A DNA stretch of 64,000 nucleotides from Harmothoe impar. Lineage: Eukaryota; Annelida; Polychaeta; Phyllodocida; Polynoidae. The notes below the pieces were generated by a model, which saw nothing but the letters and a program-made list of their open reading frames with translations, ran no database searches and was not told where the DNA came from. Within the stretch, counting starts at the first letter, position 1; the number at the start of each line of letters is the position of its first letter. Shown one piece after another: positions 25,918-38,320 of the stretch. The stretch spans positions 15,906,618-15,970,617 of the forward strand of contig OX381714.1 of the NCBI GenBank assembly GCA_947462335.1, given 5' to 3'. The translations under genes and the position numbers were made by a program.

Positions 25918-26008
25918 ACCTGCTCTATGGGTGCTGTACATCACTCAGGTACACATGGGTGGAGTTGGTGGGTGGTGCAGGATGATTACACTTAGCGCCT
26001 TTACTTGC

Positions 26009-26336
26009 TTATTAAAGGGCTACATAGTGCTTTAATGCATTATGCCCTAAGTGGCGATGAATGCAGCACTGGTAAGGCTATTTACCAGGGCTGCATTTAT
26101 GCATCATGCTGACCATTCGGCCGTTATCAACCCATGTCCACGTGACGCATGCAATGAATACACAACCAATGAGTGACTTTCCAGGGTGTCATTAATGCAC
26201 CAGAAGTTAGACGTGTATGTACCCCTGTATGGCTGGCATGATGCGTGAATGCAGCCCTAGTGAGAAGGCATTTATGCATCATGACGACAAATGGGATAAC
26301 AGTACATTAAATCACCATGCTCCCAATAAAGGGTTA
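26009..26336 (-). mobile_element. TTAA foldback MITE with about 75 bp extra internal sequence
   Basis: Left end ttattaaagggctacatagt, right end tcccaataaagggttat. At 328 bp it is the longest copy: between the reversed centre (ccgttatcaaccc) and arm 2 there is an additional partial arm (acgcatgcaatgaatac, gtgactttccaggg, cattaatgcacc). This looks like an internal arm duplication or nested fragment. Confidence 0.8.
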
Positions 26337-28363
26337 TCAGGGGAAGCTACATCTACAATACTATTATATCTACTATGTAATGTGAGCATGGACACATTAA
26401 CATGACAAAGGTAATCACACAGCTCCAGTCTGCATGTCAGTTTAGTCAAACTGATATACAATACAGAGTTATAGGGCGTGTTGTCTACAATAGCAGCCTC
26501 CAGCCAGACGTCTGACTCCTGAGGATAATTGTCATTTCCAGTATACTACTTACATGAGGGAAGTAGTCGTATGGAGCACAGAGACGTTCACGTGTGTATG
26601 CACTCTACACTGCATGTGAAGCAGGCCTCATTGTTGAGATCCAGGCGATGTCTTACTTCACAGCGGATACTAATGAAAATGATGTAGAATTGATAGAATC
26701 TATGAAGAGGAAATATGTACATTTATTATATTTTCAAACAGGCTATTCATTAATGATAATAGTACAATTAGACATACATGTTCTGCAATCATGGAGAATA
26801 TCTATTCATGGCTATAACACCGAAACATACGCGTGATATATAGCCATATACTCTCGTAGATGTGTTGTTGCATGCATCCCTATGTGTTCTATCCACAGTA
26901 CACATATGAAGCATTTCTTCCGATTATCGAACCCACAAAAGAGACAGGCAGGTAAAGGAGACTCCCCTCCACAAGAGGACAAAGGGTCTGCAGTAGTTGC
27001 TGAAAGTACAACTTCTGAGTGGGGTTTGTGCCAGCTCTATATTAGAGTTGTGACGTCAGACCTTAGTAATACACTACCTAATGGAACTTGTGTATGTGCT
27101 CCTGTTGGTGCATGGGTATTGATTAGGTGGGTTAAATAAAGCACACCGATTACTTCAAGTGAGTTATACAAGTTTCCATCATAGAATGCAGGCAATTCAA
27201 TGTTATATATAGATCATATAGCAGTGGTTGGTGCTCCTTTAAATGCATCAAGATTAAGCCAATACTCTTTGAAAGAAAATGTAAATGTTATTGTAGGGTA
27301 TCATAGTATGTCATCATTTATATTTCTTTCACTATTTGTTGTAGAATATAATGCGTTAAGTATAATATATGTATAGCCCACATGAAGAAATAAAAATCCT
27401 TCATAAAAATAATTCTTGTAAAGCCCAGAAATTTCACAACACATTCAGAAATCACGGTAGCTAGGGTTCTGGGCTGGGACATAAACCGGAAGCCAGCCCA
27501 ACTTCCGGTACCAGAATTAGCTGTCGGCCGGCGTGCGCTGTTATTAGTTCTGCAGCACGTCGTCAGGGGGCCTGATGGTGCCACCGGAAGTGGTCAGGGA
27601 CGCTGGTCACTTGGCGCTGGTGATTGGTGGTGTTTGCGCTGGTTGCTCTCAGTCTTGATGGATACCAGCGAAGTGGCATATCCCCGTGGGCTGTGTGAGT
27701 TAGAGTGAGATACTGAGGCTGAAAGCCCCGGATGTATATAGACGGGTTACCGTAATGTACACACAACTGTTACCTATTCTATCCATAACGTTAAAGATGT
27801 TACGATGTAAAGGATATCTTTCCTACGTGTTTATGGCATGAGTTGTCCGATGGTAGGGTATTCAGTCGCCAATGCATATCTCACAAACATTTAGCAAATC
27901 GATTAGTTTACAGGCCATATTGCCACACCCCACACCACAAAGAGTGATGAGCGACCTTAGTTTTGATTGAATTGTTGTTGTGAGGACATAATATTGTCTA
28001 CTGTAGTCAAGCATAGGAACTCTCGTATCCGACATGAACTAAAAGGACATACCAGGTTCAACTTCATAATCATCTAAGGGCGAAATTGTTAATGGCAACG
28101 GCCTGCAGAACGGCAAAGTCCATTACAGCGACAAGTTGTAAAAACGGGAAGATATCAAACTTGATGACAGACTTGACGACAAAGCTGCGTCTTGCGTGTT
28201 CCCCATGTGTGTCTCACTGAGGGGGACGACGCTCAACTTCCCCACAATGCATCATCAATTTCCCAGGATGCACCGTTCTGTTCATGCCAACAGGAAGTGA
28301 TACACTAGGGACACCCCCCCCCCCCACGTCCTTCGTCCCTCAACATCCCGCCCCGTTTTCTCC

Positions 28364-28562
28364 TAACCATTTTAAGGGCCGCATAGTGCTTTTATGCATT
28401 AATTGTGCCCTTTGCCGTTATGATGCATGAACCTACATGAACGCCAGCCATTCGGGAATGTATCAAATTTGTTTTGAGTTAGTCGCTAGAGCTCCTTCCA
28501 TACATCAGGACGACTAATTCACGGGATGCATTAAAGTACTATACATCCCTATAAGGAGTAAG
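28364..28562 (-). mobile_element. TTAA foldback MITE, internally deleted
   Basis: Left end taaccattttaagggccgca, right end atacatccctataaggagta. The centre gaatgtatcaaatttg is reversed. Both arms are shortened (199 bp total), and no GGCGAGTTACTCGCC loop remains. Confidence 0.75.
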
Positions 28563-28859
28563 CGGACCTCCCATTCAATGCTTGTTTTCCAAATGCCTCA
28601 TGCGAATCCCTTACCTTCCCCGACATCCCCTACCTCCCCAACAACACACGGATATCAGCATTGGGACACGTTTCTCAATCAGCCTGTCCTTCACATACGG
28701 CTCCATCTTGCCCTGTTCCCACCCATCCCTCACCGCTGATGTCCCCATCCCATACATGTATATACCCACCCCGCAGACACTCCCCACCCCACACCCCATA
28801 TAGCACTCAACGCCTGTCAATGTGTATTAATGCATCTGTCCTCCCCCAATTAACAAGGC

Positions 28860-29060
28860 CCACTATGCGCATGCGCGAATACAACAATGAGTGATGCCGC
28901 TCCCCCTGGCGGCGACACGGCGCGTGAAGCGGCTATTGACGGAACGACCCGAGGGGTGCCGGGAGGTGGGGGCAGTCGGCTTCCGGAAACACAAGCACCC
29001 CCTGACAGGAAGTGTCAGTCATACCCCCTCTGGCGGCGGCGCGGGGAGCTACAGGCCCGA
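28860..29060. promoter_or_regulatory. CpG-rich patch with NRF1-, ETS- and CTCF-like sites
   Basis: tgcgcatgcgcg (28865-28876, NRF1-type), ccccctggcggcg (28902-28914) and ccccctctggcggcg (29024-29038, CTCF-like), and cttccggaa and acaggaagtg (ETS-like) within 200 bp. Confidence 0.35.
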
Positions 29061-30664
29061 GTCATTTAGATTCAGCTCATTAATGGAAATTGCTGATTGG
29101 AGCCAACATCTCTATGTCTTTCACACCCTTGTTCCTACACCAATGATGTGTAGCTCACTGCAACCCTTTGTACAAGATGAAAGGGAACTATTAATTAGCA
29201 TTTCACCGTGTATTCTTCCACTTTACAGACATACCGAGCCCCCGAACTACTCTGTACTACTCTTGTAAACTCTTGGCATCTCCTGTGTTACTCAACTTAC
29301 TGTTAGAACTAACAAGAACAAAGTTGTTCCATCGTCACAAGCCCCCAACGGTCATAAGTGACAAGATATGAATCGAAAAGACGGGATATTTTCCCAATGG
29401 CTGTCAAGAGTTGTTTTTCCACGGCCCCCGTGTGCTACAATGGGGGAGCCCCGTGCTGTCAGCCATGTTGGAAATTCGCTGCGGATCTGTCATGGCTGCG
29501 GAGATGAGACGCTGTGTTGTTTTGTCTTGGGAATTCCAGCCAATTACCAAATAGCAGCTGTATAAAAAATAAGGTAGAAGGTCTTGTGTTGATAAAAGGA
29601 AAGGGCCATCTATAGCAAGAACATTGGTGCCATGTCCCAGGTTTTGAGATTTCATAGGGCTAGAATTTGAAGACCCCGAGATCTTGAGTGCTAGATTTGG
29701 GAGAGCCAGTAGGTTTCGAGTCATAAAATGTCCTATGAAATTGGGAGAACGAATACATGATCGAGGTGAGCTCTCTTACAGAGCAGTTTAGCATGTGGTG
29801 AGAAAGAGGTAACACTGAAACCTTTCTTCTACTTTAAACAAAAATAAGAACTCATATCAGTCATGGTAATGTCAGATTTCTCATTCACAATGATGACTAT
29901 CTTGAAAGCAGTTTAGATCAATGAACGAATAGCTGACAGGTAAAAGTTACCATCTTTTATTCTTGACACTTGACTCCCAAAGCCCTTTTAAAAGCTCACA
30001 TTGATTTTATAGTGCTACCAACCGTGTCGTTCAATTGTTGAACGAAAACCGTTCTTGTGACTTTGAACATCATGTACATCCGAAAATACTGCCGTGCATA
30101 TTGCCTTTGTATACTTGTTTGACATTTTCAATATATAGTTTATGAATATAAATTGAGAACAACAAGCATTTATTTTTAAACTAGCTAGTTAATAGAATTC
30201 TAGAATTCGAACTACTTCCCCATGCAGATGAGAATCCTCATGCTAAACATGGGACCTTTGACGATGCACCGTAACTTAGAATGCAGACCCAACTATTGGC
30301 AATGCATGCAGATATCTCAGGGGCCCGATAGTGGATTCCACGTATATTACCCAATCAATCATCCTCCAGGCGAACAACTGGAGGCTCTCTAAGCCCCTCC
30401 AGCACGGCACTGGAGGACTGGCCCCCTCCTCTGCCTCCCCTACCCTCCACATTGGCTTGGATCACGATCGGTCGACAAGAGTTGGCCCCCGAGATCAGAG
30501 ATTTAATCTTGCGGGAAAACGGGCCCGTGTTGTCCCAGCTCTTGACTTCTCTGGTGCCTGTCGACTAGTCTGAAATGAAAGCCACTGACGATGTCAGGGA
30601 AAAAACGGAGGTTGACGTAGGAAGGGCTGGTGTGTGGGGAGTAAGTGCAAAGGGTGGGGAGAGG

Positions 30665-30918
30665 TTAGTTCTTATAGGGTCACATGGTGCTTTGATGTGA
30701 TATGCAACTTGTGGAAATGATTCATGAATGCAGCCATGGCGAGTTACTCGCCAGTGCTGCACTCATTCAGGCGTCATGCCGACCCTACGGGGTTGATACA
30801 CTCTCAAAGGTTCCACATGATGCAGCCCTGGCGTGTAGGCTTACCAGGTTTGCACGCATGCATCATGACGACAAAGGGCATACTATGTAGTAGTGCTTTG
30901 TGGTCTTTAAAGGGATAG
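30665..30918 (+). mobile_element. TTAA foldback MITE copy
   Basis: Left end ttagttcttatagggtcaca is diverged. Arm 1 has the perfect loop atggcgagttactcgccagt. The centre ggggttgatacactctc is in + orientation; the right end is tggtctttaaagggata. Confidence 0.85.
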
Positions 30919-31456
30919 CATGGGGCAGTGGTCTCACTGTTTGAGAGTCAGGGGTGGAGTATGGGGGGGGGGGAGAGGGCAGAGTTTTAGCCTTGGAGGA
31001 CCCACAACCGGACGCTGCACAGTCAATACAATATACGCCCCTGAGTGAGACGCCATGATTGGAACTCTCCACTCAAGGAGGTGCGAAGTAAGCCCCCAAG
31101 GTGACAGATAACAGCGGAAGTCTTTAAACGCGCCTCCTTTTGGGACTAAATCGAGGGCGGCAAGTGATCCTGTTCTTTTAGAGTGGACTTCTGAGAGATC
31201 GTCAGAAAATGTTTGTTGGAGGGTAGGCTTCTTTATAATGTCCCCTCCCATGCTATCCGAATATCGGTTTTATTTCCCATAGAGGGAGGAGTGAAGGGTA
31301 CTACACTGTTATTGCCAGGGTTTTATTGGGGATATTGAATGTTATCGTTTGATGGGGCGCTATAAAGAGTATTTGTTTAGGTGTCACTCTTGTCTATGGC
31401 AAGTGATATGGGAGAAGGTTGGAGATAAGAGTGGAGGGGCAGTTGTCATGGAGTAT

Positions 31457-31717
31457 TTAACCCTTTAAGGGCTGCTTAGTACTTTAATACATGTGCTATA
31501 TCTTTGTTGTCAAAAAGCATGAATGCAGCCTTGGCAAGTATACTCGCCAGGGCTGCATTCACATGTCCCGCCAACGCTTGATGAATGTATCAACCCAAAG
31601 GTTCAGCATGATTCATGAATCTAGCGCCGACAAGTAGCTACAAGCTACTCACCTGAGTTGCATCATGATTAAAAAGGGTATAATGCATTAAAAGACAATG
31701 CAGCCCTTAAATGGTAA
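31457..31717 (-). mobile_element. TTAA foldback MITE, left TTAA intact
   Basis: Left end ttaaccctttaagggctgct; arm 1 keeps tggcaagtatactcgccagg; the centre tgaatgtatcaaccc is reversed; the right end cagcccttaaatggtaa is mutated. Arm 2 contains a small extra palindrome (aagtagctacaagctactca). Confidence 0.86.
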
Positions 31718-32396
31718 AGGGTATTCCCCATCCTCCACCCCCAATAACTGAACTCCCACATCTACATATCAGCCTGCAGAAACAATGTTGACATTTTAAT
31801 AAAGCGTGCCAACACAACCGACATATATCTCCCCTAGGAAATGAGGCTTTCACCACTCATGGAAGTAAACTAAATAAGACTTAACAGCGTTAGAATAAAA
31901 TAAATCACTTTTCCCATTGAAAATAATTAGTATAGGCATAGCGCACAGCCCTTCTGTATTAGCTTTACTTCCCGGCTTGCAATAAGCTTATTTCTTTTTT
32001 ACGGAGTGAAGAAAATAGTTAAATTATCCCGAGAAAATTGAAGTCGAAGAGCCCAGTACCTCTTCAACCCATCACTACTCATCCTCATTTATCGACTATA
32101 ACAAAACCCATTAGTCCAAGAAGGCAGTCGTGTTGAAAGGCCCCCTGTCTTAATTAATGTATTTGAAAGCATTCCACTGGCTGTCCCCAGTATAGCCACT
32201 TTGCTATGCTCAGCGCCCAGGCCCCTCTTTCCTCAGTTTGCTGACGTTGTCATTGTTGGGCGCGGCTGTTTATCACATCAGTAGCCCATAAATCCTGCCC
32301 ACCATTAGTGTGTCATCTTTACTCCAGTACCCCTGTGCTCCTCTCCCCGGCGTGGGAACTGAGGGTAGATAGCAACTGCCGCCCTACCGCCCCTCT

Positions 32397-32508
32397 TCTC
32401 AGAGGTTGGAAAATTTGACAGCCCAACCTTTCAGAAGTTGGGAGATTTGACCACCCTACTTTCCAAAGGTTGGGGGATTTGACCGCCCAACTTTTCAGAG
32501 GTTGGGCT
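32397..32508. repeat. minisatellite, about 32-bp palindromic units
   Basis: Three and a half units of ttcagaggttgg(g) + gatttgaccgcccaac. Each unit is itself near-palindromic (cccaac, ctttcag, gttggg). Confidence 0.8.
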
Positions 32509-33209
32509 GTTACAAGTTTAGGTCTCTCTGGACTTTTTACAAATTCAACTTTATCCAGTCCCTTTCAACAAGAAAACTTGCTCAATTTAATGATTTTACC
32601 CGCCCTACCTATCAGGAACCTTGACAACATCTGACCCCCTTTTTCAGGATCTAATGGAAATTCACCGCCACCGCTTTTGAAAGTTGTGCTGCAGTGGTTA
32701 TACTATACCGATGTTGCAGGTTCCTTAGTAGGGGGCACCATTGCTTGATCTGGTAACCAGCGAGATAAGCACTGATGCAGCAACCACAATGGGTACAGGC
32801 TGTTACATAATGCACCCTAAAAATTCCGCAGTGAAGGCCAGGGAATTTTCTCATTGGTTGATAATGCAATCGGCTAGACGCCTATACATGCTAGAGTACT
32901 GGTGCTGGGAACAGCCACATCAGCCATACAGGAAGGACATAACCCATCTCCGTCTCACTCCATCTTGTGCTGCATCCATCCAGGTTCACCTCTTACCCCT
33001 GTACCATCAGTCTACATATCTCCACCTTATCAGGGCCTCAAGGGTCATATCTAACAGCATCTGTAAGGTGGTCCCTCTGCTATCTGTCTCGATATCTTAC
33101 TGGCCTCTGAAACTCTTCTGTTCAATCAGATGCCTCTTTCCTGGTTTTCTTTTTTCAAATGGATCCTTTCAGTTCCACCTGTTAGGGGTGTATGAACAGG
33201 AACAATTTG

Positions 33210-33432
33210 GTGCCTCTACATGGGGTAAAATTCGACACGGGCGACACGGCGACACCGCCCTTTTAAAAATCGACACGGGCGACGCGGCCCTTTTAAAAAT
33301 CGACAGACACAGACATCTTTATAAGGCCCTAGTATATTCTCTATGCATAAAAATCGACACAGGGACACGGCCCTTTAGCTAAAAATCGACACGGCGACAT
33401 GGTCAAAACTGTGGGGACCCATGTAGAGGCAC
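33210..33432. mobile_element. 223-bp foldback element with 15-bp TIR and 6-bp target duplication
   Basis: Perfect inverted termini gtgcctctacatggg (33210-33224) and cccatgtagaggcac (33418-33432), flanked on both sides by AATTTG (33204-33209 and 33433-33438). The interior is an imperfect tandem array of about 30-bp units containing aaaaatcgacacgggcgac and cggccctttt, at least four units. I do not recognise the family. Confidence 0.78.
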
Positions 33433-34076
33433 AATTTGGGGAATGTACCATAATGTTGCTACATCATCTAGATGCTTCTGGGGGGTTGCCAACAACCCCT
33501 ACAGGTTTCTCAGTGTCCTGCTTACAACACTGAGTCTCACCCACCCTTCTGAACTTCATTCAGTTGTGCTTGGACCCCAAAATCAAGATGCTTCCGACAC
33601 TCCTGTCCTTACCTGCCCATAACAAGTACTATACCAAACTATTCCTTCATTCCTTCCTTCATTCCCTCACTGTCCCCTACGTCCTTCCTTCCATTTCTCC
33701 CTTGATCCCATGCCTCCCTCTGCCCACCTCCTGCACCCCCTGTCCTCCCCCCCCCCCCGCCTTAATGACACCCATTTCTGGTAAAACTACTGGGCCTAAA
33801 GCTTTCACCAACAATACCATCCATCAAAGCCCCCAGATTTGTCGCCGCGCATCCGTCGCACATCGGTCGCGCGCATGTCGCACTCTCCCACTTAAGCTTC
33901 CCGTGTCCTTTAAGACATCATGCCTTGTATCATCGCTCAGCTTTTGGCAAACAGCTCTAGCCCCTTCCTCCACTTCCCTTTCTCTCCCCTCCTAACCCTG
34001 TATCCTTTGTCATTCTCCACCTCCAGCGCCCCACAGCGCCAAGCACACTATCAATTACTTTCTACATACGTCCCCT

Positions 34077-34328
34077 TTAACCCTTTAAGGGCTGCATAGT
34101 TCTTTAATATGCTATGCCCATTTTGTCTCATGATTCATGAGTGTAGCCCTTGTGAGTAACTCGCCATGGCTGCAGGCATTTGAGCATCATCCAAACTCTT
34201 TAGGAGCATATCAAATCCATAGGGTCGTCATGATGATGAAGCATGAATGTAGCACTGGCGACTTACTTACCAATGCTGTATTCATGGACATAATACATTA
34301 AGACATTCTGCTGCCCCATAAGGGTTAA
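34077..34328 (-). mobile_element. TTAA foldback MITE, TTAA at both ends
   Basis: From ttaaccctttaagggctgca to ctgccccataagggttaa. The centre gagcatatcaaatcc is reversed; arm 2 is ctggcgacttacttaccaat. Intact target duplications suggest a clean insertion. Confidence 0.88.
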
Positions 34329-35530
34329 CGGAATATCCGCTGATAGAGTGACGCCTTATTTCTTCCTACAGCCTCGCTTTCGGCTCCGTCCCTTCCCAGG
34401 CTCCCTCTCTAACCCACTAAGTAGGAAATTGGTTTGATCTTTGCAGGAATTCCCAACTGTGTGGCGTCCTTACAAAGAAAACATACTTCTCCCTTTCTTC
34501 TCAGAAACACTGCAGGGGATATTCCTTTCTTCTATAACTCTGTCTCAACAACTTGTCTGGGGGACTTGGTGGTGGTGGCAGGCACTGGGGAGACAGAAGT
34601 ACAGCAGGGGTGATAATGACCCTCCATGCCCTCTGCTTAGTTCTTATCATATCCCAGCACTACTTGTTGGTTTATTAGATAAGAGTGTTTTCATGTCTTT
34701 GTCAGCAAAGTGTGAGGAATGCAGCTGGATGGACTATTTAGTGGGTGGTAATTCTTTTGAAGTCAGACTCTGAGATCTCTCTGTGGGAAACTCAAAGCTC
34801 CTTCAGCATAGAGTTTCTGGCATGATTTATTGGAGTGCACCCACTCTCATGGCTGTTTGAATTTGGCAGCTTATCACTGCTTATTGCTAACAGTTGATGG
34901 CAGTGTGTTGGAGGCTATTGGTGGTGGGAGTAATGCCTATGCTTCTGTGTGTTAATTAATGGGTGGAGGTAATGATGAAGGTATTTCCTTCCTGCCAGCA
35001 GGTGATATGAATATAATACAGTTAGTGGAAGCATTATTGATCTTGTCTTAAGTGGAGTATATGCATTTAGATTGAAAGTATTCATTAATGCATTGTTGTA
35101 TTGTGATTAAAGTTATTTCTCTATGGTTATAATAATTTATTGTAGCAGTGCCCTCAGACCATGATTTATATACCTTTAATCCTCTATATGGGATGTCAGA
35201 TCAGACCATTGCCCCTAGCACATGGCACTATAATCCCAGATAGAATACATTGATGATATAGGGGTCGCTTGCGGATCAAATTATTCAATTGAGCACTAGT
35301 CAGCAGCACTTCCTAGCTAAAGGCCAATCAACTGGACTAAATATGGTAGCTGCTCAATAGTTTATGGCCACACCTCCTCCCACTGCTCATTTATAAGGTA
35401 TCAATAAACAGTTAACAGCAGGCCCTGGAGGTGTGATGTATTGGTGGTGGGACATGACTGTCCTCCAGTAGGTTAATCAACTAGTTCATCATGTGTGGGA
35501 TTTATTACCATGGACCACATTGGTCTTTGA

Positions 35531-35783
35531 TTAAGCCTTTAAGGGCCGCAGAGTGATTTAGTGCATTATGGTCATTTTGTCAATGTGATACCTGCACACA
35601 TCGCTGGCGAGTAACTTGCCACGGCTGCATTTGAGCATCATGCCAACATTGTGGGGATGATACACTCCTGAAGGGTCAGTGTGATGCATGAATGTAGCCA
35701 TGCTGTAGCCAGGGCTGCATTCAGGAATCATGACGACAAAGTATGTGAGGCATTAAAGCACTATGCTGTTCTTAGATGGTTAA
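35531..35783 (+). mobile_element. TTAA foldback MITE, TTAA at both ends
   Basis: From ttaagcctttaagggccgca to gctgttcttagatggttaa. The centre gggatgatacactcctg is in + orientation. Arm 1 loop ctggcgagtaacttgccac; arm 2 loop reduced to atgctgtagccagg. Confidence 0.87.
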
Positions 35784-36460
35784 GGACTGCCTGGGTAGTT
35801 TGGCAGGTGGTCCTGGGCAATATGTTCCCTGTAGACCATTTACACCCGGACTATGAGCCCTGCTCAGCTGTCAGGACGCCCGACATATTTGATTGCAGAA
35901 CCTCCCAAAGCAGCTGCCTTTATTGGGCAAGGCATGATAACAAATAAGGGCAAGATATAAAATAAAAAGGTTGGTATTTGATAAAGGGGATGAAGCACTG
36001 AAAGAATAGGATAGGGTTCCACGTGAGGAGTTACCCCCACAAAAAAGTGTAAGGAAGAAATAGTCAGAAAATAATATTTTAATTTGATTCAAAACTAGAA
36101 CTAGAAAAGTGTAATTAGGGGAGCTATTTTCTAACTAGTGAATGTGTACGCATGGCTATAGGAAATATATGAGAATGGTCGGTAGTGCTCGGGACTACTC
36201 GGCAAACATCGGAAGGAGGTTGCAGAGTTGACAGAGTAAGTGTGTGGGGGTGTGATGGAAGTGAGGGGGGGGCGTGGTGGTAATCTGGTAATATGAGGGA
36301 GGGCTCAGGGCCAGCAAAAGTCATGTCGGCCGCAGCTGGCCAAACGTTGGTTTCGATACGATCCCTTCCCGCATCCCGAAGAGTAGGGGGCGGCTAGGCG
36401 GATCGGGACGGGATGAACGGAAAGGTAAACAGCGACCTAATGGGGATGGGCGATGGATCT

Positions 36461-36491
36461 GTGTGAGTGGGTGTGGGTGTGGGGGGGGGGG
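36461..36491. repeat. (GTGTGGGTGTGG) stretch followed by poly-G
   Basis: Interrupted GT repeat passing into an 11-base G run, followed 8 bp later by a GAGCTGCTC palindrome. Confidence 0.85.
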
Positions 36492-36498
36492 TAGGGGT

Positions 36499-36539
36499 GA
36501 GCTGCTCTATATGGGGGTAAGGAGGGGAGAGAGCAGCTC
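36499..36539. repeat. opposed GAGCTGCTC ... GAGCAGCTC pair
   Basis: Palindromes at 36499-36507 and 36531-36539 with a 23-bp G-rich spacer. Confidence 0.8.
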
Positions 36540-38222
36540 AGAGGGATGCACCAAGGGATGTGTGTGGTGAGTGTGGCTGATATAATTTTGTAGACAATAA
36601 TTATTAATAGAATTGACAACAATGTCTAACTGAGTTGAGAGATACTTCTTTAACCCTTCTGCTGTTTGTCCTTGAAATACATGTAGCCTACCCATTTGGT
36701 AAAGTATTTAGCACTTTAGTAGTTCCAGTGTCTGTAGTCTTGGTTATGGTGGACCAGTGTGGGTAGGCCTCCTCTTGACAGGTTATTTATTGCAGTCACA
36801 GGTCAAAGGATGTGGGCGAGGTTGTTGTTAAAGTGAAGGGTATGGAAAACCAATTTGTGGTCCCTTAAAATATATTGTGGTCGTGAACCGTAGAAGAGGA
36901 AACACTTTGTTTGTACAAGTCATCGGGTGTTACAGTTTGTGTGGTGAGGTCTGTCCATCTTGACAGGGCAGAGGAAACAATTTAATTAAAGTGGCATTCT
37001 CACCAAGTGTCTACAAGTATTTTTCTAGTACTATTCTAATCAAAATAATGAGTGGCATGTTAGTGGAGAGAGTGACTCTTTAATCTATGTAATACACAAT
37101 ACTACACAAGGAGTTATATGGCCTCCGTGAAATTGTAACATTTGAATTCAAAGGATGATACAGTATTATTTGAGGCCATCAACATATAACTATGAGTTAG
37201 ATGTGTTGCTGGTGCATCCATGTATATGGGGAGGTAGGGTAGTAAGATGTGTAGATTTCATTATGCCGTGGGAAAACTCCCTGGTTGTGTAAGAGGAATG
37301 TTAACGACATGTGGGACTGTAGGTCACCACAATACACACACGTGTATAGAGAAGTCAGCACAGCATTAGTATATATGTGAATATTCAATTTACAGCACTC
37401 TGTTTTTGTGGTATCCTTGAGGTTACATCCAATGATGTTGAGGGACTAATTGGTAAAAATGGTGGGACAAACTAGGAATTATATCCGATAGTTACCCTCA
37501 GGAGTTTAGGATGATATGCAAAAATATGGATATCATATCCCCCACTTATCCTGACGTGGGTGAATGGTAAAGTGTACAATTCACATGAAACAATTTGCCG
37601 GTACATTTGTACTACTTTCACAGAACTGAGGAAACCTGTTTTTCTCTCTCACCCTGAACTAGGACACACATGCTTTACGTGCAGGCATTACAGAGACCTG
37701 TTGAATACTTTACCCTGCCATGTGTGTAAGGCAAACTGTAATAAGTTCCATGAGAACAAACAAATGGTGCCATGAGAACTAGGCCTCTGATCACCAGCCT
37801 GCTTTTACTACGTTGGGTTAACTCGTGTACAGTACCATGGGGCTACCACTGGGAGATATACTTATCATCAAATATTTATATCAAAGTGATAGACCCTTTA
37901 ACGATGCATAGACACATTTAGTAAATTAAACTTGAAACAAAATCTTACTCTGGTACTGCAGATTCCATGGATATTGTCTGTGAATATTTGAAATGAACCA
38001 AAAGAAAGGACATTTAAGACCATTGCTCAGACGTCTTTGTATGGTTGGTTTATATAAGTAGGATATAAATTATATCCATGTTAGAAAGTAACAAGGGTTT
38101 GAGTAAGGGACAGAATAAGGGTCAAGGTAGATCTTCAAGATGCTCCTCCCTGAGTAGCTCATATTTGTCTAGGTGCTGAGTTACCTCAGACTAATGGGTG
38201 AAGGTGTCAGAGGATACAAGCT

Positions 38223-38320
38223 GAGCAGCTCCTGGCTGCATGACCCCTGACACTGAGCTGCTCTCCCCACTGCTACAACCTGCTCACCACCTCTGAGTCA
38301 CACTCTGTGATGAGCAGCTC
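38223..38320. repeat. cluster of three GAGCWGCTC palindromes
   Basis: Exact copies at 38223-38231, 38255-38263 and 38312-38320, plus a one-mismatch gagtagctc about 75 bp before. Confidence 0.8.

Noticed and set aside
32741..33382. 213-codon open frame on the + strand
   Set aside because: The longest frame in the window, but no domain, atypical composition, and its C-terminal part runs into the 33210-33432 foldback element; there are no fitting splice or start signals.
33564..33995. 143-codon Pro/Ser/Leu-rich frame
   Set aside because: Pyrimidine-rich low-complexity DNA (CCTTC and C runs) explains the composition.
37622..37728. Possible exon with CxxC pairs between a ttcacag acceptor and gtaagg donor
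   Set aside because: The human gene has no coding exon between the two flanking anosmin exons and both ends are already in phase 0; the cysteines look coincidental. Could be revisited with RNA data.
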